Positions 1 through 8,583 are shown, numbered from the stretch's first letter. The stretch: 64,000 bases of DNA from Rhodospirillales bacterium (GCA_028281785.1 JANQJG010000152.1:1-64000), one strand, 5' to 3'. Program-made: numbers and translations. Notes: generated from the sequence alone by a model not told the origin.

Positions 1-13
1 TTTGCCCATACAT
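1..13 (-). CDS. 5' end of an unidentified gene running off the left edge
   Basis: Reading the minus strand, an ATG at 13-11 follows a near-consensus Shine-Dalgarno (AAGGAGG, complement of 19-25) at 5 nt spacing, so a gene starts here and leaves the window after four codons (M-Y-G-Q). A second in-frame ATG at 34-32 has no ribosome-binding site in front of it. The start codon and SD sit inside the inverted repeat at 8-38. Only four residues are visible, so the product cannot be named. Confidence 0.5.
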
Positions 14-38
14 GCTGGCCTCCTTTTCCAGCATGTAT
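8..38. promoter_or_regulatory. 11-bp inverted repeat enclosing a minus-strand SD and start codon
   Basis: ATACATGCTGG (8-18) and CCAGCATGTAT (28-38) are perfect inverted copies with a 9-nt spacer. In minus-strand RNA the spacer carries the SD and one arm carries the ATG of the gene leaving the window. The hairpin could modulate initiation, or the repeat could be an operator. There is no U-tract on either side, so a terminator is unlikely. Confidence 0.4.
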
Positions 39-175
39 CTTGAATCTGATTTGCTGCCCCCTGAAAAGCCCCGATTCACACTAAACACCCGAAGCTCTAA
101 TGTCTCGATCCGGGCCATGCAACGTTCTATAAGGAACGGGCACGTGTCACGAGCAGGCATCGGCCCATCTCCTCA

Positions 176-1297
176 ATGTCCCGGCTCCCACGGCCAAGAC
201 CTTCGGCGGCGTCGCGCTCCAAGAATGCGGGGAAAACTTCGCCCCCGCGCAAGGGACGCGCGCTCAAGCGGGCGGCCTTCACGATCGTCCTGGTCACATG
301 CCTCGCCGTTCTCTATTCCGTCTATTGGGTCATGATGGCCGACCGGACCCGGGCGGCCTTCCTGGACTGGGCGGCAAACCTTCGGTCGGAGGGCTACGAA
401 GTCCGCTTCGACAGCGTCGGACTCGCGGGGTTTCCGCGCCATATCGTTCTTACTGTCATCCGGCCGGTCATCCGGGCGCCGGACGATGCCATCTCCTGGG
501 GATGGGAGACGGATCGGGCGGTCGCCAATATAGCGCCCTGGCGTCCGGGTCATGTGAACATCGACGCGCCCGGGAACCAAGCCCTGGTGGTCCGCTTGCC
601 GGATCGGGCTCCGCTGGCGTTTCGCGGCACGGCCGGGGAACTCGTGGCGGAACTCGATTTCTTTCGTTCGGGGCTTGCCGGCGTTTCCATGCGCGTCGCC
701 GGGCTCGATCTTGCCACCGCGAACCGCCGCGGCAGTTTGACGATCGAACGGGGCCAGTACGAGGCATCACGGCTGTTTCCCGAACAACCCGACCATCGAA
801 CGCCGGTTTTCGATCTTCGCTTGAGCACGGCAGGGCTGGGTTTGCCGGACGCCCTGGCCATGCCCTTGGGAACGCGTGTCGAGTCGCTCGAAGTCCTGGC
901 CAGCGTCCTTGGTCCGGTTCCCGAAGGACCCCTGAGGCAATCCCTGGAGGTCTGGAGGGATACCGGCGGCACGGTGGAGCTACGCCGGCTCGCCCTCGTC
1001 TACGAACCCCTTGTCGTCGGTGCCCATGGAACCCTGGCCTTGGACGGTGAGATGCAGCCGGCCGGCAACCTGACCGCCAGGATCGAAGGCTTCTTTGAAA
1101 CCGTCGACATGCTCCGAGATCGGGGGCTTATCCGTTCCCGCGACGCGACCACGGCGAAAATGGTGCTCGGCGTTCTGGCCCGGCCGGGCCAGAACGGCGG
1201 CCGCCTTAGCCTCAGCATCCCTGTCACCTTGCAGGATCGCCAACTCTTCGCCGGCCCCGTACCCCTCGCCAGATTTCCGTCTATCTCCTGGCCGTAA
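176..1297 (+). CDS. DUF2125 domain-containing membrane-anchored protein
   Basis: This 373-residue protein has a basic Pro/Ser-rich N-terminus, one membrane helix at about residues 33-54, and a long soluble region that should face the periplasm. The segment after the helix (RSEGYEVRFDSVGLAGFPRH) matches the usual opening of the alphaproteobacterial DUF2125 family: a Gly-Phe-Pro motif followed by many beta-strand-like segments. Function in the family is unknown. The ATG at 176 has no convincing SD but is the first in-frame ATG, and it precedes the hydrophobic anchor as expected. It lies upstream of the aromatic amino-acid operon, but on the opposite strand, so the link is positional only. Confidence 0.75.
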   Translation: MSRLPRPRPSAASRSKNAGKTSPPRKGRALKRAAFTIVLVTCLAVLYSVYWVMMADRTRAAFLDWAANLRSEGYEVRFDSVGLAGFPRHIVLTVIRPVIRAPDDAISWGWETDRAVANIAPWRPGHVNIDAPGNQALVVRLPDRAPLAFRGTAGELVAELDFFRSGLAGVSMRVAGLDLATANRRGSLTIERGQYEASRLFPEQPDHRTPVFDLRLSTAGLGLPDALAMPLGTRVESLEVLASVLGPVPEGPLRQSLEVWRDTGGTVELRRLALVYEPLVVGAHGTLALDGEMQPAGNLTARIEGFFETVDMLRDRGLIRSRDATTAKMVLGVLARPGQNGGRLSLSIPVTLQDRQLFAGPVPLARFPSISWP

Positions 1298-1374
1298 ACG
1301 ACGCAAAAAAGAGAAGCTCCGCCTTTTTTTCGCCGCAGACAATAGGCATATCTGGGGCGGACGGAGCAGGAACA

Positions 1375-1998
1375 ATGCGGCGGGCCGCAACCCTTTTCCT
1401 TCTGGCACTCTTTTTATCGTCGGCACTCCAAGCGCGAGCCGACGAAGAACGCCCTGGCGCCCCGGCGGCCGGACTTTATGTCACTGGACAGCTTCTCGTA
1501 GCGGCCCCCAGCATGCCCGATCCACGCTTTGCCGAGACCGTGATCTATATGGTGGATCATGATAGCGACGGCGCGTTCGGGGTGATCGTCAACCGTCCGG
1601 TGGGAAGGGGCCCGCTGGACAAGTTCCTGAAAGGATTCGGTATCGAGGCCAAGAACGCCAAGGGCGATGTCCGCCTGCTCTACGGCGGGCCCGTGGAGTA
1701 TCCGAGCCGCCTTTTCGTCATCCACACCAGCGACTGGCGGGGAGAGAGCACCCTCTATGTCAACGGTCCCGTCGCCCTGAGCATGCGCCCTGACGTTCTG
1801 GAGGCCATCGCCGACGGCACCGGCCCCCGAGACAGCATGATCATCCTCGGCTATGCCGGCTGGGGACCGAACCAGCTGGAACAGGAAATGGCGCGCAGCG
1901 ACTGGGTCACCGCCCCGCTGGACATGGAGATCGTCTTCGACGACGACATCACATCGAAATGGGAACGCGCCACCGAAGCGGCCGGGATTCTGTTATAG
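1375..1998 (+). CDS. yqgE: YqgE/AlgH family (UPF0301) protein with N-terminal export signal
   Basis: The 207-residue product carries the full YqgE/AlgH fold from about residue 35, opening with YVTGQLLVAAPSMPDPRF and including GVIVNRPVG and GYAGWGPNQLEQE. Members are usually about 185 residues and start directly at this domain. Here the first 22 residues form a clear signal peptide (MRR, a hydrophobic core, then an ARA|D-type cleavage site), so this copy is predicted to be exported. AlgH-type proteins are historically linked to alginate regulation, but their biochemical role is unsettled. The ATG at 1375 follows GGAGCAGGAA. It is convergent with tyrC, with a 28-bp gap. Confidence 0.85.
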   Translation: MRRAATLFLLALFLSSALQARADEERPGAPAAGLYVTGQLLVAAPSMPDPRFAETVIYMVDHDSDGAFGVIVNRPVGRGPLDKFLKGFGIEAKNAKGDVRLLYGGPVEYPSRLFVIHTSDWRGESTLYVNGPVALSMRPDVLEAIADGTGPRDSMIILGYAGWGPNQLEQEMARSDWVTAPLDMEIVFDDDITSKWERATEAAGILL

Positions 1999-2026
1999 CG
2001 GCCAACCCCCCGCGCCGATCATCCCC

Positions 2027-2956
2027 TCAATCTCCGTTGTCCTTGGGTCCCTTGGGCGGGATGTGCTGGCCGGCGTCGATAACGCCACGGCGGATTTCTC
2101 GGGTACGGTCGAACACATCGTAAAGGAGCTGCCCCTCGCTGCGGCGGATCGCCCGACGCAGCGCCACGAGATCCTCGCTGAAGCGGCCGAGCATTTCCAG
2201 CACGGCCTCCCGGTTGGTCAGAAAGACATCCCGCCACATGGTCGGGTCGGACCCGGCGATGCGGGTGAAATCCCGAAACCCACCGGCCGAGAACTTCACG
2301 ACCTCGTCCCTGAGATCCCCCTCCAGATCCGTCGCGGTCCCGACAATCGTGTAGGCGATCAGATGCGGCACGTGCGAGGTGATGGCGAGAACCTTGTCGT
2401 GGTGCGCCCCATCCATCATCTGCACGGTCATTCCGCAACGTCTCCACAGCTCCGCCACGCGGTCGACGGCCACGCCATCCGTGCCCTGGGCCGGCGTTAA
2501 AACGCACCAGCGGCCTTCGAACAGCTCCGCAAATCCCGCTTCCGGCCCCGAATGCTCGGTTCCGGCGATGGGATGCCCGGGAACCAGATGCACGCCCTCG
2601 GGAAGAAAGGGGGCGACGTCCCGCTCCAGGCAAGCCTTGACCGAGCCGACATCGGTCACGATGCAGCCCGGCTCCAACCCCGAGGCCATGTTCTCCGTCA
2701 CCTCGCGGTAGGCGCCCAGCGGCGTCCCAAGGACCACGAGATCGGCCTTCGCGACGGCAACGGCGGGATCGGTCGTGACGCTGTCGGCGAGCCCCAGCTC
2801 CTTGACCTTGTCCAGGGTGCGTCTTGTGCGGGCGCAGGCGGTAATCTCCCGAGCCAGCCCGTCGCGCCGGATGATCCGTGCCAGGGAAGAATTGATGAGG
2901 CCGATGCCGATCAGCGCGACCCGATCAAAGAGGGGAGCCCCCAGATTCTTATCCAT
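2027..2956 (-). CDS. tyrC: Prephenate/arogenate (cyclohexadienyl) dehydrogenase
   Basis: This 309-residue NAD(P)-dependent enzyme oxidatively decarboxylates prephenate or arogenate toward tyrosine. The N-terminal Rossmann motif (ALIGIGLINSSLARII) sits near residues 14-29. The middle contains the TDVGSVK and HPIAGTEHSG motifs typical of the TyrA family, with the substrate-binding histidine in the latter. The C-terminal half is helical and there is no ACT or chorismate mutase domain, as in alphaproteobacterial TyrC. It is the last gene of the operon CM-hisC-tyrC, starting 2 bp after the hisC stop. Prephenate versus arogenate specificity cannot be told from sequence alone. Confidence 0.93.
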   Translation of the reverse strand: MDKNLGAPLFDRVALIGIGLINSSLARIIRRDGLAREITACARTRRTLDKVKELGLADSVTTDPAVAVAKADLVVLGTPLGAYREVTENMASGLEPGCIVTDVGSVKACLERDVAPFLPEGVHLVPGHPIAGTEHSGPEAGFAELFEGRWCVLTPAQGTDGVAVDRVAELWRRCGMTVQMMDGAHHDKVLAITSHVPHLIAYTIVGTATDLEGDLRDEVVKFSAGGFRDFTRIAGSDPTMWRDVFLTNREAVLEMLGRFSEDLVALRRAIRRSEGQLLYDVFDRTREIRRGVIDAGQHIPPKGPKDNGD

Positions 2957-2958
2957 GA

Positions 2959-4053
2959 TCAGCCTGCGTCCGCAAAGTCCGCGAGCGCCCCCACGAAGGC
3001 CCGCATCTCGTCTTCCAAACCGATGGTCACGCGCAGGCTATCGGGAAGCTTGTAGGCGCCCATGCGGCGGGCAATGAAACCTCGGCTCTTGAGAAAGGCG
3101 TCCGCTGCCAGGGCGTCCCGTCCCTCACCGGTGGGAAAACGAACCAGGATGAAGTTGCCGATGCTGGGCGGGACCCCATAGCCGAGCTTGCGCAGCTCAT
3201 CGCTGGTCCAAGCCAGCCATTGGTCGTTATGCCGGCGGACCTTGTCGACGAACGCCTCGTCCTGGAACGCGGCGAGCCCAACCGCCTGGGCGACGCTCGA
3301 GACATTGAACGGGTTTCGGACGCGGTTGAGCACGCCGGCGACGCCCGATGGGCAATAGGCCCAGCCGAGACGCATGCCCCCAAGCCCGTATATCTTCGAG
3401 AACGTACGCGTCATAACGACGTTGTCGCCGGCCTCGACCAACTCGGCCCCGGGGCTGTAGTCGTCGCGCCGGATATACTCCGCATAGGCCGCGTCGATGA
3501 CCAGAAGCACGTTTTCCGGCAATGCCGCCCGCAGGCGCGTGACCTCGGACTGAGGAAGATAGGTGCCCGTCGGGTTGTTCGGGTTGGCGACGAATACGAT
3601 GCGAGTCTTCTCGCTGACTTTCGCCAGGATCTCGTCGACATTGGCGACAAGATCGTGCTCTGGCGCGGCTACGGGGGTCGCCGAGGCGGTCTTTGCCGCG
3701 ATCGGATACATGAGGAAGCCGTGCTCGGAATAGATGACCTCGTCACCGGACCCGGCATAAGCGCGGCAGAGCAGCCCGATCAGCTCGTCCGAGCCGGCGC
3801 CGCAAACGAGGCGCGAGGCGTCGAGGCCGTAGCGCTCCGCGATTGCCTGGCGAAGCGCGGTGCAGCCCCCGTCGGGATAGCGATGCAATTCGCCGGCTTC
3901 GGCCCTGAAGGCCTCCATCGCCTTGGGGCTGGGGCCGAAAGCGCCCTCGTTCGAGGCCAACTTGATGACCCGTCGCACGCCGGCGATCTTCGACTCGCCA
4001 CCCACATAAGGCGTGATATCCAGGATTCCCGGCTGGACAGCGAGAGCAGTCAT
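2959..4053 (-). CDS. hisC: Histidinol-phosphate/aromatic aminotransferase
   Basis: This 364-residue fold-type I PLP aminotransferase has the HisC signatures: LASNEGAFGPSPKA near residues 31-44, NPNNPTGTYL in the middle, and the PLP-binding lysine in TRTFSKIYGLGGMRLG. Placed between chorismate mutase and tyrC, it probably serves aromatic transamination (phenylpyruvate, hydroxyphenylpyruvate or prephenate) as well as, or instead of, histidinol-phosphate. Its ATG overlaps the chorismate mutase stop (ATGA, 4050-4053), which indicates translational coupling. Whether it is the only HisC of the genome cannot be judged here. Confidence 0.92.
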   Translation of the reverse strand: MTALAVQPGILDITPYVGGESKIAGVRRVIKLASNEGAFGPSPKAMEAFRAEAGELHRYPDGGCTALRQAIAERYGLDASRLVCGAGSDELIGLLCRAYAGSGDEVIYSEHGFLMYPIAAKTASATPVAAPEHDLVANVDEILAKVSEKTRIVFVANPNNPTGTYLPQSEVTRLRAALPENVLLVIDAAYAEYIRRDDYSPGAELVEAGDNVVMTRTFSKIYGLGGMRLGWAYCPSGVAGVLNRVRNPFNVSSVAQAVGLAAFQDEAFVDKVRRHNDQWLAWTSDELRKLGYGVPPSIGNFILVRFPTGEGRDALAADAFLKSRGFIARRMGAYKLPDSLRVTIGLEDEMRAFVGALADFADAG

Positions 4054-4979
4054 GACGAACGTTTCCTCTTTGCGCGCGTGCGGCTCGCGCTCGGCTTAAC
4101 CGCCGAGCGCGAGGGCGTCCTGAGTTCATCCTCGGTCAAGGGCGTGCCATATCCACCCAGCCCCAGGACTCGCAGGTCGGTGTCCGCCAGCGCCCCGCGA
4201 AGCTTTCCAAGCCGCTCGTCATCTTCCGTCACGAAACCTTCGACCTCGATCCAGTAGAGCCAGAGGCTCCGCGTCCCCTGCTCACGCCAGGGAAAGACGG
4301 CGCCCGGGTTGAATCCCGCCTCGGCAAGCGCCGCCTGGAGCTGGGCGGGCCGTATCCCCTCCTCCGCTTCCAGGCCGAGAATGCCGCGCTCGCGATGGGT
4401 TGGTGTCCGCCGAACGGGACACACCACGAGGGCTTCCGTGTTCATGTCGATGCCGTTGCCCGGCCCGGCGAAAGGCAGCCGGGCGATAACACGGGGGGAG
4501 TCCGGACTCGCGGTCATCAGATGGGGCCACCAAGGCTGGCGATCGTCGAGGCGCGGCAAAGGGAGAACGCCGACCGTCGCGCCGTAGGTCCGCACCGCAT
4601 CAATGACCTGAAGCGCCGATTTGTACGAGTACATCGGCGTGAAGCTGCCGTAGTGATCGCGCGCCAAGTCCCAGCATCCACCCTCGTCCTCCCCCATGTA
4701 GACGGCGACCGAGAACGGCCCCTCGAAGGACAGGGTGGCGACGATCAACTCCCGCCAGATACGGATCGTCTCGCGCTTGGGGAATTGTCCGGCATCACGG
4801 GCGATCAGCCGATAGATGATTTCGTCCTCGCGCCCAGGCCGGATCTTGACCCGGTCGCGCTGCTTCAGATCACGGACATTCTCGACGATCTCCGTCCGCT
4901 TCTGGAGAAGGTCGTGAATGGCGTCATCGATCCGATCAATCTCACGCCGCAGCGCATCCAGCGATTTCGCCGCGCCCAT
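4050..4979 (-). CDS. Chorismate mutase with degenerate prephenate dehydratase-like C-terminus
   Basis: Residues 1 to about 90 are an AroQ-type chorismate mutase helical domain (ALRREIDRIDDAIHDLLQKR, then a long basic helix), which converts chorismate to prephenate. Residues about 95-280 resemble the periplasmic-binding-like dehydratase domain and ACT domain of P-proteins, for example the segment SLWLYWIEVEGFVTEDDERL. However, the TRF dehydratase motif and the GALxxxL and ESRP regulatory motifs of PheA are not visible. The tail is Arg/Ser-rich. The start was taken as the ATG at 4979, because the longer frame to 5048 adds 23 unrelated residues. It is the first gene of the operon and divergent from metX. 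Confidence 0.85.
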   Translation of the reverse strand: MGAAKSLDALRREIDRIDDAIHDLLQKRTEIVENVRDLKQRDRVKIRPGREDEIIYRLIARDAGQFPKRETIRIWRELIVATLSFEGPFSVAVYMGEDEGGCWDLARDHYGSFTPMYSYKSALQVIDAVRTYGATVGVLPLPRLDDRQPWWPHLMTASPDSPRVIARLPFAGPGNGIDMNTEALVVCPVRRTPTHRERGILGLEAEEGIRPAQLQAALAEAGFNPGAVFPWREQGTRSLWLYWIEVEGFVTEDDERLGKLRGALADTDLRVLGLGGYGTPLTEDELRTPSRSAVKPSASRTRAKRKRSS

Positions 4980-5103
4980 CACACACCCCGACTCACAGTA
5001 GCGATTGAGAGAGCCCACACGCCCGAAGCCGGATAGAGATACAGACATGAACCTGCAAAATCAAAGAAAACGTTGATGTTACGGCCCATCTATCCTAGCA
5101 ATA

Positions 5104-5141
5104 GCCCCCGTTTCCAACCCTTTGAGGAGCCATCCGGGGGC
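5104..5141 (+). promoter_or_regulatory. metX leader inverted repeat enclosing the Shine-Dalgarno
   Basis: GCCCCCG (5104-5110) and CGGGGGC (5135-5141) can pair as a 7-bp GC stem immediately before the metX ATG at 5143. The 24-nt loop contains the probable SD (GAGGAG, 5124-5129). Such a hairpin could limit translation of metX. The gap between divergent starts is too short and lacks the conserved elements for a SAM-II riboswitch. Confidence 0.3.
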
Positions 5142-5142
5142 C

Positions 5143-6339
5143 ATGACCGCGCCCGACAAGCATCCGCTCGGCCGCTGGGACGTCGAGAGCTTTCCCGGCC
5201 ACCGTGTCAAGTTGGGCCGCGACGAGCCGCTGCGTCTCGAATGCGGTGTTGAGCTTGCCGAGTTCACCGTCGCCTACCAGACATACGGCACGCTCAACCC
5301 GGACAAATCGAATGCCATCATGGTCTGCCATGCGCTGACCGGCGACCAGTTCGTGGCCGAACCGCACCCGGTGACCGGCAAACCGGGCTGGTGGGACTAT
5401 ATGGTCGGTCCCGGAAAACCCATCGATACGGATCGCTATTTCGTCATCTGCTCAAATTTCCTGGGCGGCTGCATGGGCACGATCGGCCCCAAGGAGGTCA
5501 ACCCGGAGACCGGTGGACCCTGGGGCCTCGACTTTCCCGTCATCACCATCGCGGATATGGTGAATGCCCAAGTTATGCTGCTTGATCATTTGGAGATCGA
5601 GCAGCTCTTCGCCGTCGTCGGCGGATCGCTCGGCGGCATGCAGGTGCTCGAATGGGCCGCCTCCTATCCTGAACGTCTGTTCGCGGCGGCCCCTATCGCC
5701 ACGGCCATGCATCATTCGGCACAAAACATCGCGTTTCATGAGGTCGGCCGGCAGGCGATCATGGCCGACCCAGATTGGTGTGGCGGAGAATACCTGTCAC
5801 GTGGCCGGTGGCCGCGGCGGGGTCTCGCCGTGGCTCGCATGACCGCCCATATCACCTACCTCTCGGAATCGTCCCTGCAAGCGAAGTTCGGCCGGCGACT
5901 GCAGGACCGCGACGCGATCACCTTCGGCTTCGACGCCGATTTCCAGGTCGAAAGCTATCTCCGCCATCAGGGCAGCACGTTCGTCGAGCGCTTCGACGCC
6001 AACTCCTATCTCTACATCACCCGGGCGATGGACTATTTCGACCTAGCGGCCCGGCATGGCGGTTCGGCGGCCCAACTCTTCGACCACTCGCCCATCCGTT
6101 TCTGCGTCATCTCCTTCACCAGCGACTGGCTTTACCCCACCGTCGAATGCCGCCGCATCGTGAACGCGCTCAATGCCGTCGCCGCCAATGTCAGCTTCGC
6201 CGAGATCGAGACCGATGGCGGCCACGATTCCTTTCTTCTGGATGTGCCGGAATTTCACCGCGTGTTTCGTGGTTTCCTTGAGGGCGCGGCTGAGCATCGG
6301 GGCCTCCCTCGCGCGGTTCCCAGGAGGAACGGGCCGTGA
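5143..6339 (+). CDS. metX: Homoserine O-acetyltransferase
   Basis: This 398-residue alpha/beta hydrolase-fold enzyme transfers acetyl from acetyl-CoA to homoserine in methionine synthesis. Visible features are the conserved AYQTYGTLN near the N-terminus, CHALTGDQF, the nucleophile elbow [12 protein letters not shown] (catalytic Ser), the SDWLYP segment carrying the Asp, and the GGHDSFLLD segment carrying the His. The usual homolog length is about 370-400 residues. A TTG at 5122 is in frame, but the ATG at 5143 behind GAGGAG is preferred. It overlaps metW by one base (TGATG at 6337-6341), a classic metXW operon. Confidence 0.96.
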   Translation: MTAPDKHPLGRWDVESFPGHRVKLGRDEPLRLECGVELAEFTVAYQTYGTLNPDKSNAIMVCHALTGDQFVAEPHPVTGKPGWWDYMVGPGKPIDTDRYFVICSNFLGGCMGTIGPKEVNPETGGPWGLDFPVITIADMVNAQVMLLDHLEIEQLFAVVGGSLGGMQVLEWAASYPERLFAAAPIATAMHHSAQNIAFHEVGRQAIMADPDWCGGEYLSRGRWPRRGLAVARMTAHITYLSESSLQAKFGRRLQDRDAITFGFDADFQVESYLRHQGSTFVERFDANSYLYITRAMDYFDLAARHGGSAAQLFDHSPIRFCVISFTSDWLYPTVECRRIVNALNAVAANVSFAEIETDGGHDSFLLDVPEFHRVFRGFLEGAAEHRGLPRAVPRRNGP

Positions 6340-6959
6340 TGGCCGAAAGCCAGCGCAAGGCGATCCGCGTCGACCTGCAGTTCATCGCCGACATGATCGA
6401 ACCGGGTTCGCGGGTTCTGGACGTCGGTTGCGGCGACGGCACGCTGCTGGACTACCTGGTTCATTTCAAGCAGGTCGACGGCCGCGGCCTGGAGCTCAGC
6501 ACGGAGGGGGTCAACGCCTGTGTCAGCGCCGGACTGCCGGTTATTCAGGGAGACGCGGACACCGATCTTGAGACCTTCCCCGACAATGCCTTCGACTATG
6601 TCGTGCTGAGCCAGACCTTGCAGGCGATGGTGGCGCCGAGAACGGTGCTCCACCACATGCTCAGGATCGGCCGCCGGGCCCTCGTATCCTTTCCCAATTT
6701 CGGCTATTGGCGCGTGCGCCTTTTCCTGCTCCTGCATGGGCGCATGCCGATGAGCGACACGCTCCCCTATCGGTGGTACGACACCCCGAATATCCACCTC
6801 TGCACGATCAAGGATTTCCTGGCCTTGTGCCGAGAGCTGGGAATCGTGATCGAGCGAAGCGTCTCTTTGGATCACAAGAGCCGGACGCGCCGCATCAATT
6901 CCTCCCCGTTCACCGCCAATCTGCTGGGCGAGCAGGCGGTGTTCGTTCTGCGTCGATAG
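6339..6959 (+). CDS. metW: Methionine biosynthesis protein MetW
   Basis: This 206-residue Rossmann methyltransferase-like protein is found with metX across proteobacteria and is needed for, or stimulates, homoserine acetylation. The SAM-binding-type motif VLDVGCGDGTLLDYL is near residue 27, and the conserved tail includes WRVRLFLLLHGRMP and WYDTPNIHLCTIKDF. The ATG at 6339 is placed 11 nt after AGGAGG (6322-6327); a GTG at 6336 is possible. It is translationally coupled to metX. A CTAGAGCATT element follows its stop. Confidence 0.95.
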   Translation: MAESQRKAIRVDLQFIADMIEPGSRVLDVGCGDGTLLDYLVHFKQVDGRGLELSTEGVNACVSAGLPVIQGDADTDLETFPDNAFDYVVLSQTLQAMVAPRTVLHHMLRIGRRALVSFPNFGYWRVRLFLLLHGRMPMSDTLPYRWYDTPNIHLCTIKDFLALCRELGIVIERSVSLDHKSRTRRINSSPFTANLLGEQAVFVLRR

Positions 6960-6960
6960 G

Positions 6961-6970
6961 CTAGAGCATT
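6961..6970 (+). repeat. CTAGAGCATT element after metW
   Basis: A perfect copy of the 10-mer starts 2 bp after the metW stop codon and lies between metW and the next methyltransferase gene. See the inverted pair at 58626-58664. Confidence 0.5.
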
Positions 6971-6975
6971 ACGTT

Positions 6976-7725
6976 ATGAGCCTGGAACCGCTGTTCGCGC
7001 TGCACGAAGGTCTCCCCCGCGCCGGACCAGGAAGCGAAGCGTCCACGCGTCGCGCGATCGCGAGCCTTCCGGTTCCGTCGGAGCCAGCTCGCATTCTCGA
7101 TGTGGGCTGCGGCCCCGGCGCTCAGACCGTGGTCCTCGCGAAGCTCCTCCAAGGGCATGTGGTGGCCGTGGACATATTCGAGTCGTTTTTGAGGCAAGTG
7201 ACCGCCAACGCCGAAGTATCAGGCCTCGCGGGGCGCGTTACGACCTGTGTCGGATCTATGGACGCCCTGCCCTTCCCGCCCGGAAGCTTCGACCTGATCT
7301 GGAGCGAGGGCGCCGTGTATGTCATCGGCGTCCCGAAGGCGCTCGAGCTTTGGCGGCCGCTGCTGAGGCCGGGAGGGTGTTTGGCGTTCACGGAGGCCTG
7401 CTGGTTCACCGATTCGCCCCCGGCGGAGGCGAAGACGTTCTGGGATCAGAGCTATCCCGGGATGACGACGGTCGACGGCAATCGCGGGCGGGCGGTCAGT
7501 GCGGGCTATGAGGTTCTCGCAAGCTTTCCCCTGCCGCCCGAGGACTGGTGGGAGACATACTACGGCCCGGTGCGAGCCCGAATCGCCGAGCTTCGGGACC
7601 CCTGGCGCGACAAGCCCGACCTCATGGCCGTGCTCGACGAGACGGAACATGAAATTGAGCTGTTCTCCCGCCACGCAGACACCTACGGCTACGCCTTTTT
7701 CGTCCTCAAGAAAAGCTCGGATTAG
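6976..7725 (+). CDS. Class I SAM-dependent methyltransferase
   Basis: This 249-residue protein has the class I methyltransferase order: motif I ILDVGCGPGAQTVVLAK near residues 40-56, a VAVDIFESF acidic-loop strand, and the motif II/III region FDLIWSEGAVYVIG. It belongs to the broad Methyltransf_11/25-like group and its substrate is not evident. The C-terminal half is rich in aromatic and acidic residues (EDWWETYYGPVRARI). It follows metW by 16 bp but is probably not part of methionine synthesis. Its stop overlaps the convergent methyltransferase by 4 bp. Confidence 0.8.
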   Translation: MSLEPLFALHEGLPRAGPGSEASTRRAIASLPVPSEPARILDVGCGPGAQTVVLAKLLQGHVVAVDIFESFLRQVTANAEVSGLAGRVTTCVGSMDALPFPPGSFDLIWSEGAVYVIGVPKALELWRPLLRPGGCLAFTEACWFTDSPPAEAKTFWDQSYPGMTTVDGNRGRAVSAGYEVLASFPLPPEDWWETYYGPVRARIAELRDPWRDKPDLMAVLDETEHEIELFSRHADTYGYAFFVLKKSSD

Positions 7726-8498
7726 TCGTCGGGTTCCTTGAGACGCCCACCCCTCTCGATGGGGCCATAGCCCTGCGCCGCGCAGGGACGCTGGGGCAAG
7801 GGAAGGTTCGCGAGGCGGCGGCGACGGTCGGGCAGAGGATGACCTGCGTAAATCTGCTTGGTCGCCTCCATCATGACGACGCCGGCAAAAGTGTTGAAGC
7901 CGCGGGTCCCCAGCTCCTCCCAGGCCCGCGCCGAGGCCAGCACCATGCGCGAATGGGTCGGCGGCACGAAAAGCGCAGTCTGGGACTGCAACGGCGTAAA
8001 CATGGTGTCGCGCAGCAGGCGCGACAGCTGCCCCATGGAGTAGGTCCGCCCGTGACCGAAGGGCGTGCGCTCGAACCGGGCCCAGATGCCGCGTCGGTTG
8101 GGCACCACGACCAGAAGCCGGCCGCTGCCCGACATCACGCGCCATACCTCGCGCATCAGCGCGGGCACCTGCTCCGTCATCTCCAGGCCATGAACCAGCA
8201 GGACCCGGTCGACGGAAAGGTCGGGAAACGGCAGGTCGGCCTCGTCCACAAGGGTTGCGAGGCCGCCTCCCTCGGCGGGCCAGTGAAGGACGCCCTGGCC
8301 CGCCGGCATGGCCGCCAAGACCCGCGCGCCGTTGCTGCGGAACGGCCCGAGATAGGGTGTGGCGAAGCCCAGCCCGAGGATGCTTTCCCCTTTTACCTCC
8401 GGCCACACGCCGCGAATCCGCCGACGAATGGCACGCGCGGCCACCTGCCCCAGGCTCGTGGCGTAGAAGTCACGCATGTCGATGACGTCCAGGCTCAT
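7722..8498 (-). CDS. Methyltransferase-like protein of the gloB neighbourhood
   Basis: This 258-residue protein has a Methyltransf_11-like core: a weak motif I (ILGLGFATPYLGPFR), the later motif VDRVLLVHGLEMTEQVPALM, and the post-motif VWRVMSGSGRLLVVVPNRRGIWAR. The glycine loop is degenerate compared with the neighbouring methyltransferase, so catalytic activity is not certain. Alphaproteobacteria commonly carry such a gene beside gloB. Here it lies on the minus strand downstream of mgsA, with an 85-bp gap that contains a CTAGAGCGTT element. Substrate unknown. Confidence 0.75.
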   Translation of the reverse strand: MSLDVIDMRDFYATSLGQVAARAIRRRIRGVWPEVKGESILGLGFATPYLGPFRSNGARVLAAMPAGQGVLHWPAEGGGLATLVDEADLPFPDLSVDRVLLVHGLEMTEQVPALMREVWRVMSGSGRLLVVVPNRRGIWARFERTPFGHGRTYSMGQLSRLLRDTMFTPLQSQTALFVPPTHSRMVLASARAWEELGTRGFNTFAGVVMMEATKQIYAGHPLPDRRRRLANLPLPQRPCAAQGYGPIERGGRLKEPDD

Positions 8499-8510
8499 GG
8501 CCGTGGCAGT

Positions 8511-8540
8511 CTAGAGCGTTTTCCGCAATGGTCAAAACGC
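8511..8540. repeat. CTAGAGCGTT variant with GCGTTTT/AAAACGC hairpin
   Basis: CTAGAGCGTT (8511-8520), a one-base variant of the dispersed element, overlaps a dyad GCGTTTT (8516-8522) and AAAACGC (8534-8540). It sits in the 85-bp gap between mgsA and the methyltransferase gene. Confidence 0.45.
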
Positions 8541-8583
8541 ACTGGTGGAGTCGCCCTCAATTCGGCCGTCCCGCAAGTCCAGG

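Noticed and set aside
5050-5142. SAM-II riboswitch before metX
   Set aside because: The gap between divergent starts is too short and lacks the conserved pseudoknot sequences; only a simple dyad is present.
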